The notes: generated by a model from the letters alone, not told the origin. Shown: positions 1 to 8,485, numbered from the stretch's first letter. The stretch is 21,629 nucleotides of DNA from Bacteroidales bacterium (GCA_017551425.1 JAFZLQ010000073.1:1-21629), one strand, 5' to 3'. Numbers and translations: made by a program.

Positions 1-2122
1 CGGTACCACGACCTGCCATGTTGGTGGCGATGGTCACGATGGACTTCTGACCGGCCTGGGCCACGATGTCGGCCTCCTTCTGGTGCAACTTGGCGTTCAA
101 CACGTTATGCTCGATCTTACGCATGGTAAGCATCTTCGACAACATCTCGGAAATCTCCACAGAGGTGGTACCAACCAATACCGGACGGCCTTGACGAACC
201 ATCTCCTGGATTTCTTCAATCACGGCCTTGTATTTCTCACGGTTCGTGCGATATACGCGGTCGTTCATATCGATACGGGCTATCGGCTTATTGGTAGGAA
301 TCTCCACAACATCGAGTTTGTAGATGTCCCAAAACTCACCGGCCTCGGTGATGGCGGTACCGGTCATACCTGCCAACTTGTGGTACATACGGAAGTAGTT
401 CTGAAGGGTGATGGTGGCGAAGGTCTGGGTTGCGGCCTCGACCTTCACGTTCTCCTTTGCCTCCACGGCCTGGTGCAGACCGTCGCTCCAGCGGCGTCCT
501 TCCATGATACGGCCGGTAGACTCGTCCACGATCTTGACCTTGCCGTCTTCGGAGATGATGTAGTCCACGTCCTTCTCGAACATGGCGTAGGCCTTGAGGA
601 GCTGCTCAACCACATGCACGCGCTCGCTCTTGAGGGAGAACTCCTCCATGAGGGCGTCCTTCTTCGCCTGCTTCTCCGCCGGAGTGCCCTCGCCGTGCAT
701 TATCTCTGCGGTCTTGGCGCCGACGTCGGGAAGCACGAAGAAGTCTTCCGTACCTACGGCAGCGGCCAGCATGGCATCGCCCTTGTCAGTCTTGACGACG
801 GAGTGAAGCTGCTCATTGATAACGAAATACAGAGGGTCTGTGATGACCGGCATCTCCTTCTCGTTGTCCTGGATATAGTAGTTCTCGGTCTTCTGGAGTA
901 TGACCTTGATACCGGGCTCGGAGAGGTATTTGATGAGGGGCTGATACTTGGGAAGGCCCTTGTGGGCACGGAGGAGGAGCTTGCCGCCCTCGGCCTCGTC
1001 GCCTGCGGCGATGAGTTTCTTTGCCTCGTTGAGGCACTGGTTGACCAGCTGGCGCTGGGCGGTGTAGAGGCGCTCGACGTAAGGCTTGTACTCGCTGTAC
1101 TGGGCATCGTCGTCGGTGCTCTTCTGCACGGGACCGGAGATGATGAGAGGGGTACGGGCGTCGTCTATGAGCACGGAGTCAACCTCATCGACAATGGCGA
1201 AGTGATGCTTGCGCTGCACCAGGTCTTCCTTGGTCACCGCCATGTTGTCCCTCAGGTAGTCGAAGCCGAACTCGTTGTTGGTTCCGAAGGTGATGTCGCA
1301 CTCGTAAGCGCGCCTGCGGGCGTCTGAGTTGGGCTGATGCTTGTCTATGCAGTCCACGCTCAGGCCGTGGAACATGTACAGGGGGCCCATCCACTCGGAG
1401 TCTCGTTTGGACAGGTAGTCGTTCACGGTAACCACGTGTACGCCTTTTCCGGCGAGCGCGTTAAGGAACACGGGGAAGGTTGCCACGAGGGTCTTTCCTT
1501 CACCGGTAGCCATCTCTGCGATCTTTCCCTGATGCAAGGCGATACCGCCGATGACCTGGCAAGCTGCGCCCGCCTGCTCGCGGTCCGTCTTGCCGGGGTC
1601 TCCGTAATGCTCCATGTCCCAGACTATCTCGTTGCCGCCGGCAACCCAGTGGTTCTGGTAAACGGCCTTGTCTCCCTCTATGTGCACGAAGTCGTGGTCG
1701 ACGGAGAGCTTGCGGTCGAAGTCCGTGGCGGTTACGGTAATGGTGGGATTCTCCTTGAAGCGGCGGCCGGTGGACTTCATGATGGCGAAGGCCTCGGGGA
1801 GGATTTCGTCGAGGCATTTCTCGATTGCGTCGTCCTCGTCCTTCACGAGCTTGTCCGACTCGGTAGCGAGCTTTTCCTTCTCTGAAACGGGTATATCTTT
1901 GGCCAGTTCTTCACGGATGGCCTCCATCCTGTCCTCGAAGGGCTTCTCGACCTCGCGGAGGCGCTCGCGCAGGGCTGCGCTATGGGCGCGGAGTTCGTCG
2001 TCCGAGAGGGCGTTGATGGAGGGATAGACCTCGAAGAAGCGGGTGAGTATCGGCTTTACGGCGCGGTAGTCGCGGTCTGCCTTGGAGCCGAAGAGTTTCT
2101 TGAGTATATCGTTTATTGCCAT
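1..2122 (-). CDS. secA: SecA preprotein translocase ATPase (N-terminal part, cut by window edge)
   Basis: SecA is the cytoplasmic ATPase motor that drives unfolded preproteins through the SecYEG channel. The first 707 codons are visible and the gene continues past base 1. The protein begins [14 protein letters not shown]. The Walker A motif ATGEGKT lies near residues 205-211, and the Walker B/DEAD-like DEVD near residue 310. The preprotein cross-linking region follows, and the second helicase half is in progress where the window ends (ATNMAGRGT). The spacing and the conserved stretch [17 protein letters not shown] fit Bacteroidales SecA. The start at 2122 is the first ATG matching the family N-terminus. 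It lies 21 bases downstream of a TAACTTTG -7 box. The neighbour at 2227 is divergent, so secA appears to have its own promoter. The C-terminal zinc-binding tail cannot be judged here. Confidence 0.97.
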   Translation of the reverse strand, partial: MAINDILKKLFGSKADRDYRAVKPILTRFFEVYPSINALSDDELRAHSAALRERLREVEKPFEDRMEAIREELAKDIPVSEKEKLATESDKLVKDEDDAIEKCLDEILPEAFAIMKSTGRRFKENPTITVTATDFDRKLSVDHDFVHIEGDKAVYQNHWVAGGNEIVWDMEHYGDPGKTDREQAGAACQVIGGIALHQGKIAEMATGEGKTLVATFPVFLNALAGKGVHVVTVNDYLSKRDSEWMGPLYMFHGLSVDCIDKHQPNSDARRRAYECDITFGTNNEFGFDYLRDNMAVTKEDLVQRKHHFAIVDEVDSVLIDDARTPLIISGPVQKSTDDDAQYSEYKPYVERLYTAQRQLVNQCLNEAKKLIAAGDEAEGGKLLLRAHKGLPKYQPLIKYLSEPGIKVILQKTENYYIQDNEKEMPVITDPLYFVINEQLHSVVKTDKGDAMLAAAVGTEDFFVLPDVGAKTAEIMHGEGTPAEKQAKKDALMEEFSLKSERVHVVEQLLKAYAMFEKDVDYIISEDGKVKIVDESTGRIMEGRRWSDGLHQAVEAKENVKVEAATQTFATITLQNYFRMYHKLAGMTGTAITEAGEFWDIYKLDVVEIPTNKPIARIDMNDRVYRTNREKYKAVIEEIQEMVRQGRPVLVGTTSVEISEMLSKMLTMRKIEHNVLNAKLHQKEADIVAQAGQKSIVTIATNMAGRGT

Positions 2123-2143
2123 ATTCTAATTTATTAAAGTCTG

Positions 2144-2151
2144 CAAAGTTA
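2144..2151 (-). promoter_or_regulatory. Bacteroidetes -7 promoter box for secA
   Basis: On the minus strand this reads TAACTTTG, an exact match to the Bacteroidetes -7 consensus TAnnTTTG. It sits 21 bases before the secA ATG, which implies a leader of roughly 15-18 bases. I see no clear TTTG -33 element at the usual 19-base spacing, so the call rests on the -7 box and its position. Confidence 0.5.
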
Positions 2152-2213
2152 GTAAAAATAACGGACTTTGCTTCATCAAACTGCATACCGCTGTCAAAAA
2201 GGCAGAAAATGCT

Positions 2214-2221
2214 TATATTTG
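2214..2221 (+). promoter_or_regulatory. Bacteroidetes -7 box immediately before glycosyltransferase start
   Basis: TATATTTG matches TAnnTTTG exactly and ends only 5 bases before the ATG at 2227. If it is used, transcription would begin within a few bases of the start codon, giving a leaderless or nearly leaderless mRNA. No good -33 TTTG is present 19 bases upstream. The box also argues against the upstream in-frame ATGs at 2116 and 2209. Confidence 0.5.
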
Positions 2222-2226
2222 CAGAA

Positions 2227-3096
2227 ATGGACGCCGAGATTCTCGTCATAATAGTAAGCTTCAACGGCATGCAGTGGATCGAGCGCTGCATAGGCTCCGT
2301 CCTGTCTTCCAGCATGCCCGCAGACATACTGGTCATAGACAACGGTTCCACGGACGGCACCCGGGAATGGCTGCAGAAGAAAGGGATCGAGGTCATCCGT
2401 TCCTCAGGCAACATCGGCTTCGGCGCCGCAAACAACATAGGCATGCAGCGCGCCCTGGAAGAAGGCTATTCCTTCGTCTATCTCCTCAACCAGGACGCCT
2501 GGGTGCTTCCAGACACTTTCAAACTGCTCACGGACGCATTTTTCTCCACCGGAGGATACGGAATCCTGAGCCCCATACAGTACGACGGCGGCGGCAAGAA
2601 GATGGACAGGCAGTTCTCCAGACGCTGCAGGAAATATCTCCGCAGGCAGAAAGACGCCCCCGTGGTGGATGTGCCCTTCGTGATGGCCGCCCACTGGATG
2701 ATCAGCCGCGGCTGCCTTATGGAAACAGGCGGCTTCTCCCCCGCTTTCGTCCAGTACGGGGAAGATGACAATTACATTGACCGGGCCAGGTGGAAAGGTT
2801 ACGCCTGCGGAGTGGTAAGAGCGGCCGGAGGCGTACACGACAGGGCCGGAAGGCCGGCTTCCCCGGAGAAAAGGATGTTCCTCAAATGCAACGGATCGGT
2901 AGCCCGCGTGAGCAGGCCCGCGTTCGGCGCTCTGTTCCGCCTGTTATGGGAGACGGTCCGCCTGGCGCTCACAGGCATGGTGCACTTCAGCAAGGAGCCG
3001 TTCCGCTTCATCGGAACGCTGTGGAAAAGATTTCCGGAGTTGATGCGCTACCGCCGCCAGAGCCGCAAAAGAGGAGCGTTCCTGCAGAAAAGCTAA
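2227..3096 (+). CDS. Family 2 glycosyltransferase (GT-A fold)
   Basis: Predicted cytoplasmic or membrane-associated transferase of 289 residues that would move a sugar from a nucleotide donor to a glycan or lipid-linked acceptor; donor and acceptor are unknown. The N-terminus has the GT2 nucleotide-binding strand ILVIIVSFNG. It is followed by VIDNGSTDGT (about residues 36-45), NIGFGAANN, and LLNQDAWV (about 87-94), where NQD takes the place of the metal-binding DxD. GEDDNYIDRARWKG is in the position of the catalytic-base ExDxxxR motif. The basic C-terminus ends RRQSRKRGAFLQKS. ATG 2227 is chosen because the family N-terminus begins there and a -7 box lies just upstream; ATGs at 2116 and 2209 would place coding sequence over that box. 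Its stop overlaps the stop of the convergent glycosyltransferase by 2 bases. It is transcribed apart from the flippase operon but probably serves the same glycan. Confidence 0.88.
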   Translation: MDAEILVIIVSFNGMQWIERCIGSVLSSSMPADILVIDNGSTDGTREWLQKKGIEVIRSSGNIGFGAANNIGMQRALEEGYSFVYLLNQDAWVLPDTFKLLTDAFFSTGGYGILSPIQYDGGGKKMDRQFSRRCRKYLRRQKDAPVVDVPFVMAAHWMISRGCLMETGGFSPAFVQYGEDDNYIDRARWKGYACGVVRAAGGVHDRAGRPASPEKRMFLKCNGSVARVSRPAFGALFRLLWETVRLALTGMVHFSKEPFRFIGTLWKRFPELMRYRRQSRKRGAFLQKS

Positions 3097-4025
3097 CCCT
3101 CACGGTAGAAGGTTTCGAACGCTTCCCCGGGCATCCTGCCCGAGGTGACCGTCCGCTGAACGTTGCGGGCGGTTTTATACATCAGCCTGTTGCGTCCCTC
3201 GCTGTGCCCGACGATGGTGTACTTGAGCACGCGGAGCCCCTCAATCAACCAGATGTAACTTCCCAAGAAAAAGCGCCTTACGCGATTGTCCCCGCCGTAG
3301 TACAGCAGCGCGCCGGCAACCCTTGCGGGCTTGATCGCATACTCAAGGCCGGATACGGAACCGCCGGCGAGATGGGTGATCACCACGTCCGCATCGGTCC
3401 AGACCTCATATCCCATGTCGCAGAACTTCCGGCCCAGGGCGATGTCTTCCGGGGTGAAGAAGAAGCGCTCGTCGAACCAGCCGGCCCGGCGGAAGGCCTC
3501 AGTCCTTGCAAGGAAGCAGGCGCCGTTGAGGGTCGCAGTGCGGAAAAGGCCCGTTTTCATGCTCCACGCCGATGGACGGGTCTCATCTACCAGATGCAGA
3601 TAGTGCAGCATGTAGCGGCCCGCGGTCCATGGAGCACGGCCGCAGGTCTGCACCTTCCCGTCAGCAAAGACTATTTTGGGCGATACGGCGGCTACGCCCG
3701 AAGGGAGGCTGTCAAGGTCTGCGGAAAGGCGGTCGATCACGGCCATGTCCATGAGCGTGTCGTCGTTCACCACGAAGCAGTACTCCCCTTTCGCCTGCCT
3801 CAGGGCGAGGTTGTTGTTCTCAGAAAAACCGCTCAGGGCTTCGTTTTCAATTACCGTCACCCAGGGATATTTCTCCCTGACAGCCAGCAGGTTGGCAGGC
3901 GTGAAGCGGTATGCCACCACCAGAGTCTCATACGACACTCCGGTATGCGTGCGGATACTGTCCAGACATGGGAAAAGGATGTCGGGACGGTTCATGCAGA
4001 CTATGACTATGCTTACTTTGGGCAT
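3093..4025 (-). CDS. Family 2 glycosyltransferase, last gene of flippase operon
   Basis: Protein of 310 residues with GT2 features in order: VSIVIVCMNRPDIL at the N-terminus, SGFSENNNLALR near 65-76, CFVVNDDTLMD near 83-93 (NDD in the DxD position), GACFLARTEAFRRAGWFDE near 168-186, and TPEDIALGRKF near 191-201 in the acidic catalytic-base position. THLAGGS near 217-223 carries a conserved histidine. The start at 4025 fits the family N-terminus exactly. It lies 15 bases after the stop of the FrhB-like gene and is the fourth and last gene of the minus operon. Its stop (TAG, 3093-3095) overlaps the stop of the plus-strand glycosyltransferase, so there is no room for a separate terminator. Substrate is unknown. 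Confidence 0.9.
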   Translation of the reverse strand: MPKVSIVIVCMNRPDILFPCLDSIRTHTGVSYETLVVAYRFTPANLLAVREKYPWVTVIENEALSGFSENNNLALRQAKGEYCFVVNDDTLMDMAVIDRLSADLDSLPSGVAAVSPKIVFADGKVQTCGRAPWTAGRYMLHYLHLVDETRPSAWSMKTGLFRTATLNGACFLARTEAFRRAGWFDERFFFTPEDIALGRKFCDMGYEVWTDADVVITHLAGGSVSGLEYAIKPARVAGALLYYGGDNRVRRFFLGSYIWLIEGLRVLKYTIVGHSEGRNRLMYKTARNVQRTVTSGRMPGEAFETFYREG

Positions 4026-4040
4026 TCCTGGGCAAATATA

Positions 4041-4970
4041 TCAATTCTTCGGAATAATCCGCTTCTTCAGGAGATGGGCGATGTGGTGTATCCGCCGCCA
4101 GGCCTTTACGAAGGGGCGGAAGAAAAAGAATCTCCACAATGTCTTGCGTACCGCCTTCGGGAAGCCGTATTTCTGCTCGTAACGAAGGAAAAGCTCCCTT
4201 TTGGGGTGGGGTTTGCCGGGCTCCAGGAGTCCCGCCGGGTATGCGGTCCTCTCTTCAACGGGATGCTCTTCCAACAGCGCTCCGCAACTCTTCAGGAGTT
4301 CTTCTCCGGCATCCGTACTGGTCAGGACGAAAGACGCCTTCACGGGCAGGCCGATGAAATCTCCCAGGGTGATGTCCCCCTGCCGGTCCAGGGAAGCGAA
4401 CGGGCACTTGAAGCATGCCTCACGAAGGGTCAGGCCGGAAAGGTAGCCCCAGAAATACGGGCTTTTTTCAGACGGCCGGTCGTGCACGCAGCGGTCGCCG
4501 TCCCACAGGGTAAGATGGTAATCGCTGCCGGCATCCCCGCGGAAACGTATATCGCTTATCCTTCCTTTGTACAAGCGGCGGAGCTCCTGCCGGAGATAAT
4601 CCGGAGGCACCGTTCCGTGGCAGACCAGGTCTGCGCAGATGAGATTGCGGTAGTTTCTGAATCCCTTGAGGCCAGCGACCTGACAAGGAGTTCCCACAAA
4701 CAGCACCAAGCGGCCCTGCTCCAGGAACAGCTTCATCTGTTCACGAGTCTCTGGAGAAAAAGTGGAGTGTACGTATTTTGAGCCCTTGAAGGGTTCAAGG
4801 TCATCTTCCGTCCATGAGACGACGGCTTCCATGTCTTTGTTCCACCTGGTCCCGAACACCACTCCGCCCTGCCTCAGGACCGCCCGCGAAAGGAGCGTCG
4901 CCACGCCGCCGGATGCGCAACGCGCCCGGTCCTGTGCATCAGGATTCCATGCTGCGTAACACTTCATCAT
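4041..4970 (-). CDS. FrhB/FdhB-like (coenzyme F420 hydrogenase beta-subunit family) flavoprotein
   Basis: Protein of 309 residues resembling the F420 hydrogenase/dehydrogenase beta-subunit family (FrhB_FdhB N- and C-domains). In polysaccharide loci such proteins occur next to pyruvyl transferases, and their reaction is not established. Visible hallmarks are ARCASGGVATLL near residues 16-27, FVGTPCQVAGLKGF near 91-104, ICADLVCHGTVP near 111-122, and CFKCPFASLDRQGDITLGDF near 186-205. Cysteines 96, 117, 186 and 189 could bind an iron-sulfur cluster. Many polysaccharide-locus homologues have an N-terminal two-[4Fe-4S] ferredoxin domain; I see none here, because the protein starts directly at the FrhB_N region. 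The start overlaps the stop of the upstream gene as ATGA (4967-4970), which implies translational coupling. A role in reducing or modifying a sugar is inference. Confidence 0.85.
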   Translation of the reverse strand: MMKCYAAWNPDAQDRARCASGGVATLLSRAVLRQGGVVFGTRWNKDMEAVVSWTEDDLEPFKGSKYVHSTFSPETREQMKLFLEQGRLVLFVGTPCQVAGLKGFRNYRNLICADLVCHGTVPPDYLRQELRRLYKGRISDIRFRGDAGSDYHLTLWDGDRCVHDRPSEKSPYFWGYLSGLTLREACFKCPFASLDRQGDITLGDFIGLPVKASFVLTSTDAGEELLKSCGALLEEHPVEERTAYPAGLLEPGKPHPKRELFLRYEQKYGFPKAVRKTLWRFFFFRPFVKAWRRIHHIAHLLKKRIIPKN

Positions 4971-6841
4971 CCGACTGTTTTCTTGAGTTGGGCGAATGCT
5001 TCATCCCTCATGGCCGAGACACGCTGCTGCATGGCCGCCTTGTCTGTCGGGGAAGGCATGGTACCGGACCAGATGCGGTCCTCCGCCGACAGGCGCCGGC
5101 ACAGGTCATAAACCCTGTCATTCTGGGAATCGGGATCTGAATCCGAAAAACGTTTGAGGATGATGAATTCCCTCCCCAGGTTGGCGGAAAGGGCTACACC
5201 GTGATAGGAATCCGTCAAAACAAGCGCGGCATTGGCCAAAAGGCCGATGAATTCCCTGATTCCTGCGTCTCCGGCAAGCGTCACCGATGCTCCCGGCACG
5301 GAAAGGGAGAGCATGGGATTCTCTCCGGACGGCACGATAATTATGTTGGAGATGCCGGTCCTGGCAAGTATCCCTTCAGTCTCTTCGTGCCATTTGAGAA
5401 GGTAAACCAGCACATATGGCTCCTCCACGGCACCGGTGCCGATTTCCCTCCACTGGGATGCGGTCAGGAGGAAAGTGGGATCGGCGACTTGCACTATATC
5501 GTTCCTTCCCGTAATCCCGGATATTTCCCGCACTCCGGAAGCCTCGCGAAGCGAAATGGGGCCGAAGCCGGACAGGTACTCGCGGACTTTTTCCCTGTAC
5601 TGCCCGGGTATGCTGCCCGTTCCGATGCTGGTAGAAAAAGCGGCTTTACGGCAGCCGTCGGCAAAAGCGAGGAACTCGAAAGGCTGGAAATGGTCCCTGC
5701 AGTTCCAGAGCTGGTCGCTGCCCGCCAGGAACAGTCCGGTGCTATCTTTAAGACGGCTCAGATCCCTTTTGGTAACTACGTAATATACAGGTATTTCCTT
5801 CTTGCAGAACTGACGGATACGGCGGATCTTGACAGGCCAGGGCGCCGGCTCCTGCTTCCAGAAACGCCGGATGCCGTGTTTGCGGTTCCAATTGTCCTTG
5901 ACGGCTTTCAGGTTTACAGGATCCAGATACCGGAATACCACGAAGGGATCCGTGCCCAGGAAACGCAGGGCGCGGACCGTGGCATACGCCTGGATCGTCG
6001 TTCCGTAGTTGGGGGTGTTGAACCATGTTACCAGGGCCACGCGCGGCTTGCCGGGAACAGGGGCCGAGAAGCCGTCCCTGGCGCCCCTGATTATCGCCTT
6101 GAGCTTTGGAACCAGCGGCTTCTCCCCAAGTATGATCCTGGGGACCCTGTGCCAGACCCAGGTGCGCACGAACACCCTTTTGAGGGAGCGCGCGATCTTC
6201 CCGTACTCCCGAAAGACCAGGATATGGTTCCTGAAGATGGTATATAAACGCTGAGGGGGATAATTGTAAACGTAGAAAAGCCCCTTTACCCTCTGCCTGT
6301 TGCCGAAGCGGTGGATCAGGCTTCCGGCGCCGAGACGGTACGAGTGTATCCCCATAGATTCTGCGTGAAGCACGAAATCCACATCCAGGCAATCGACCTT
6401 GAAATCGGTTCTCCATCCGCCTATCCTCTTCAGGAGATGCACGGGGATAAGCATCCCGGAGGTAATGAGATTCAGTACCTGCACGTAGTCCGGCTGGGGC
6501 CTTTCATCCAGGCGGGCGCCGTACAGTCCCTCGGGAGCGTCTTCACTGAGGGCGAGCGAGAGAAAGGACGGGAAATCCTTCCAGACCGAGTCCTGGTCCA
6601 TGGTCAGGAGATAATCATACCCATGGCTGACGGCATAAGCTGCCGCAAAATTCAAAGCGACGCTGATACCCTGATTGGTCTCATCCCCAGCCGGTTCCGT
6701 CTTTGGGAAATACGCGTCGAAAGGGGAATTCCGCCAGAGAAGGATATGGTCGACACAGTCCGAGAAAGAAGCGATGTTTCTCGCCAGCAATTCCGGGTCG
6801 GGATTATAAAGGACCACCACTGCAAGTATCCTCTTCTTCAT
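4967..6841 (-). CDS. Fused family 2 glycosyltransferase and polysaccharide pyruvyl transferase
   Basis: A 624-residue two-domain protein. Residues 1 to about 255 form a GT2 domain: ILAVVVLYNPDPELL at the N-terminus, NQGISVALNFAAAYA near 56-70, LLTMDQDSVW near 78-87 (DQD in the DxD place), and VDCLDVDFVLHAE near 149-161. It looks like a rhamnosyltransferase-type member. Residues 265 to about 620 match the polysaccharide pyruvyl transferase family (PF04230): VALVTWFNTPNYGTTIQAYA near 268-287, GSDQLWN near 374-380, ADPTFLL near 453-459, and VLTDSYHGVALSANLGREFI near 541-560. That domain typically transfers pyruvate from phosphoenolpyruvate to a sugar as a ketal. One polypeptide could therefore add a sugar and then pyruvylate it. 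Both ends overlap neighbours by ATGA (6838-6841 and 4967-4970). There is no internal frameshift or stop, so the fusion is real in this sequence. Confidence 0.9.
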   Translation of the reverse strand: MKKRILAVVVLYNPDPELLARNIASFSDCVDHILLWRNSPFDAYFPKTEPAGDETNQGISVALNFAAAYAVSHGYDYLLTMDQDSVWKDFPSFLSLALSEDAPEGLYGARLDERPQPDYVQVLNLITSGMLIPVHLLKRIGGWRTDFKVDCLDVDFVLHAESMGIHSYRLGAGSLIHRFGNRQRVKGLFYVYNYPPQRLYTIFRNHILVFREYGKIARSLKRVFVRTWVWHRVPRIILGEKPLVPKLKAIIRGARDGFSAPVPGKPRVALVTWFNTPNYGTTIQAYATVRALRFLGTDPFVVFRYLDPVNLKAVKDNWNRKHGIRRFWKQEPAPWPVKIRRIRQFCKKEIPVYYVVTKRDLSRLKDSTGLFLAGSDQLWNCRDHFQPFEFLAFADGCRKAAFSTSIGTGSIPGQYREKVREYLSGFGPISLREASGVREISGITGRNDIVQVADPTFLLTASQWREIGTGAVEEPYVLVYLLKWHEETEGILARTGISNIIIVPSGENPMLSLSVPGASVTLAGDAGIREFIGLLANAALVLTDSYHGVALSANLGREFIILKRFSDSDPDSQNDRVYDLCRRLSAEDRIWSGTMPSPTDKAAMQQRVSAMRDEAFAQLKKTVG

Positions 6842-8370
6842 CGCTTATCCTGTTTATTGCGGATGATATGGCTCCTGACGAAAGACTTCTCCCCTTCCGT
6901 AAGGCCTCCGAGCCAGATTCCGGCGCCGGATGCCAGCAGGCCCGCTGCGGTTACGGCAATGAATCGCCACCATACGGGAGGGACAAGCAGGACGATGGGG
7001 ATTACTGCGACTGCGGCGGGAACGGCTGCCCAGAGGACGGGCAGGATGGCTTTCTTCAGATAGAGCGCGGGAGGGAAACCGGTATCGTGATGCGCAATCA
7101 TCAGCATCGCAATCCCCTTGAACACATAGCAGACGGCAAAAACGGCATAACCGGTCCAGGCCTGGGCGCCCAGTCTGTACAGCAGCCAGGTAACGGGGAA
7201 GACCAGGACGGCTATTCCGCTGGTGATCAGGTAGAAACGCTTCATGCGCCCGTTTGCCTGCTCAAGCACGATTATCGTATTGGGCGTAAAATCAATCAGG
7301 AAGCACAGGAGGGCCAGCCTGGTGAAACGGGCCGCCTCCGGAGGGGCGCTTCCCAGCCACAGGGTGAGAATCGACTCGGAGTCTGTGAAAAACGGAATTG
7401 CTATTATCCAAAGTATCCAGAAATAATACTTGGAGCCTTTGCATACGAGGTCGAAGGCATAGTCCCTGTCGCCCTTGGCGTAGGATTTCGTAAGCTGGGG
7501 ATTCAGCGCCGTGGCGATGTTTGTGGCAAACTGCCTCACGACCTGGTCCACCTTGTCTGCAACGCCTCTGGCGGCATTCACGCCTACGCCGAAGAACAGG
7601 TTCATCAACTGGTTGATACCCTGGGTATTGAGCATGTAGGCGCCGGACCCGAAAAAGTTCCAGCCGGCAAATGCACCCATTTCCCGCACCAGGGCGCCGT
7701 CATACCTTATGCGGCCACGGGTCTCCGGGAAATGCCTGCGGGCATACAGCGCATATGCCGTACGCACCAGGAGCCCGACGGCAAGGAGGCAGAACGCATA
7801 TACGGCCAGTTTGTCCGCTGCGGAATAAAAGACCGCAGCCGCCACGCCCATCTTGAAAACGGCCTCAAGCACGGAGATGTACGCATAGGCCTTCATGTGT
7901 TCATGCGCGATGATGACGGACATGAAAGGGACGGACATCAGATTGACGACCATCAGCGCCAGAGAAGTGTGGAGAACCGTTTCCGCAGGGCCCATGCGCC
8001 CGTCCGGAATGACCATCTTATGGTGAAGGTACCACAGCCCCCCGGTCTCCATGAACAGTATTACCAGCAGGCTGAAAAAGGCCATTATGAGCACGCTGGT
8101 GCCGAAAACGGTTTTCAGCCGTTCCGCGTCCCCACGGCCAAGGCTTACAGTGATATACCTGCCTATGGCGGTGTTGACGGTAGTAAGGACTATGGAGAAG
8201 ATGGTGACTACACCGCCCACGGCACTGTACACTCCGTAGTCCGAGACGCCCAGGGACCTCAGGATAATCCTATATGTAAAAAGCCCGATGACCAGCATCG
8301 CCAGCATACGGACATATAGGAATACGGTGTTTTTTGCCACTCTGCGGCTATTTTCCGAAATCTCTGCCAT
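6838..8370 (-). CDS. Wzx-like oligosaccharide flippase (MOP superfamily)
   Basis: Polytopic inner-membrane protein of 510 residues with about a dozen or more hydrophobic segments, for example near VFLYVRMLAMLVIGLFTYRI, LIMAFFSLLVILFM, FWILWIIAIPFF and LWAAVPAAVAVIPIVLLVPP. The N-terminal pattern ENSRRVAKNTVFLYVRML, followed by RSLGVSDYGVYSAVGG, is typical of polysaccharide flippases of the MOP/PST group. These move undecaprenyl-linked oligosaccharide across the membrane. I chose ATG 8370 (MAEISENS). The in-frame ATG at 8451 would run through the tRNA gene. Directly upstream on the minus strand is TATCTTCG (8378-8385), one base off the -7 consensus and a weak promoter candidate. The gene opens the four-gene operon and overlaps the next start by ATGA. 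No Wzy polymerase is visible. Confidence 0.88.
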   Translation of the reverse strand: MAEISENSRRVAKNTVFLYVRMLAMLVIGLFTYRIILRSLGVSDYGVYSAVGGVVTIFSIVLTTVNTAIGRYITVSLGRGDAERLKTVFGTSVLIMAFFSLLVILFMETGGLWYLHHKMVIPDGRMGPAETVLHTSLALMVVNLMSVPFMSVIIAHEHMKAYAYISVLEAVFKMGVAAAVFYSAADKLAVYAFCLLAVGLLVRTAYALYARRHFPETRGRIRYDGALVREMGAFAGWNFFGSGAYMLNTQGINQLMNLFFGVGVNAARGVADKVDQVVRQFATNIATALNPQLTKSYAKGDRDYAFDLVCKGSKYYFWILWIIAIPFFTDSESILTLWLGSAPPEAARFTRLALLCFLIDFTPNTIIVLEQANGRMKRFYLITSGIAVLVFPVTWLLYRLGAQAWTGYAVFAVCYVFKGIAMLMIAHHDTGFPPALYLKKAILPVLWAAVPAAVAVIPIVLLVPPVWWRFIAVTAAGLLASGAGIWLGGLTEGEKSFVRSHIIRNKQDKR

Positions 8371-8373
8371 CAA

Positions 8374-8404
8374 TTTGCGAAGATACAAAAAAATTGTATA
8401 TTTG
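8374..8404 (+). promoter_or_regulatory. Canonical Bacteroidetes -33/-7 promoter for tRNA-Gly
   Basis: TTTG at 8374-8377 (-33) and TATATTTG at 8397-8404 (-7, exact TAnnTTTG) are separated by 19 bases, the spacing known for the Bacteroides housekeeping sigma factor. The tRNA begins 10 bases after the -7 box. It is the most complete promoter of this type in the window. Confidence 0.8.
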
Positions 8405-8414
8405 CAGTCCGCCT

Positions 8415-8485
8415 GCAGGATTAGCACATCGGTAGTGCATTGGCTTCCCAAGCCAAGGAGGAGGGTTCGACTCCCTTATCCTGCT
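8415..8485 (+). tRNA. tRNA-Gly (anticodon CCC)
   Basis: A 71-base cloverleaf can be folded by hand. The acceptor stem is GCAGGAT with ATCCTGC. The D arm is GCAC/GTGC around a loop containing GG. The anticodon stem is TTGGC/GCCAA with loop TTCCCAA, giving anticodon CCC, which reads GGG. The T arm is GAGGG/CCCTT with loop TTCGACT, and the discriminator is T. The following bases are CCCA, so the CCA end is not encoded in register and would be added by nucleotidyltransferase. It has its own promoter just upstream and is divergent from the flippase operon. Confidence 0.95.

Noticed and set aside
83..1327. Long open frame on the plus strand (414 codons)
   Set aside because: It lies wholly antisense to secA, whose protein shows clear family motifs. 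The translation is rich in His, Leu, Val and Gly without any recognisable domain, as expected from the reverse of GC-rich coding DNA.
3128..3142. Perfect 6-bp hairpin CGGGCA-TCC-TGCCCG near the convergent gene ends
   Set aside because: It lies within the coding region of the minus glycosyltransferase and has no T run on either strand, so it is probably a chance product of GC-rich coding sequence.
2790..4781. Open frame of 663 codons on the plus strand
   Set aside because: It spans the end of one glycosyltransferase gene and is antisense to the second glycosyltransferase and the FrhB-like gene. It has no domain, no promoter and no family resemblance.
6703..8319. Open frame of 538 codons on the plus strand
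   Set aside because: It is antisense to the flippase. The composition is rich in Gly, His, Gln and Asp without pattern, while the minus frame encodes a coherent polytopic membrane protein.
8371..8451. Upstream start at 8451 for the flippase
   Set aside because: It would make the protein read through the tRNA-Gly gene and its promoter. The family N-terminus begins at the ATG at 8370.
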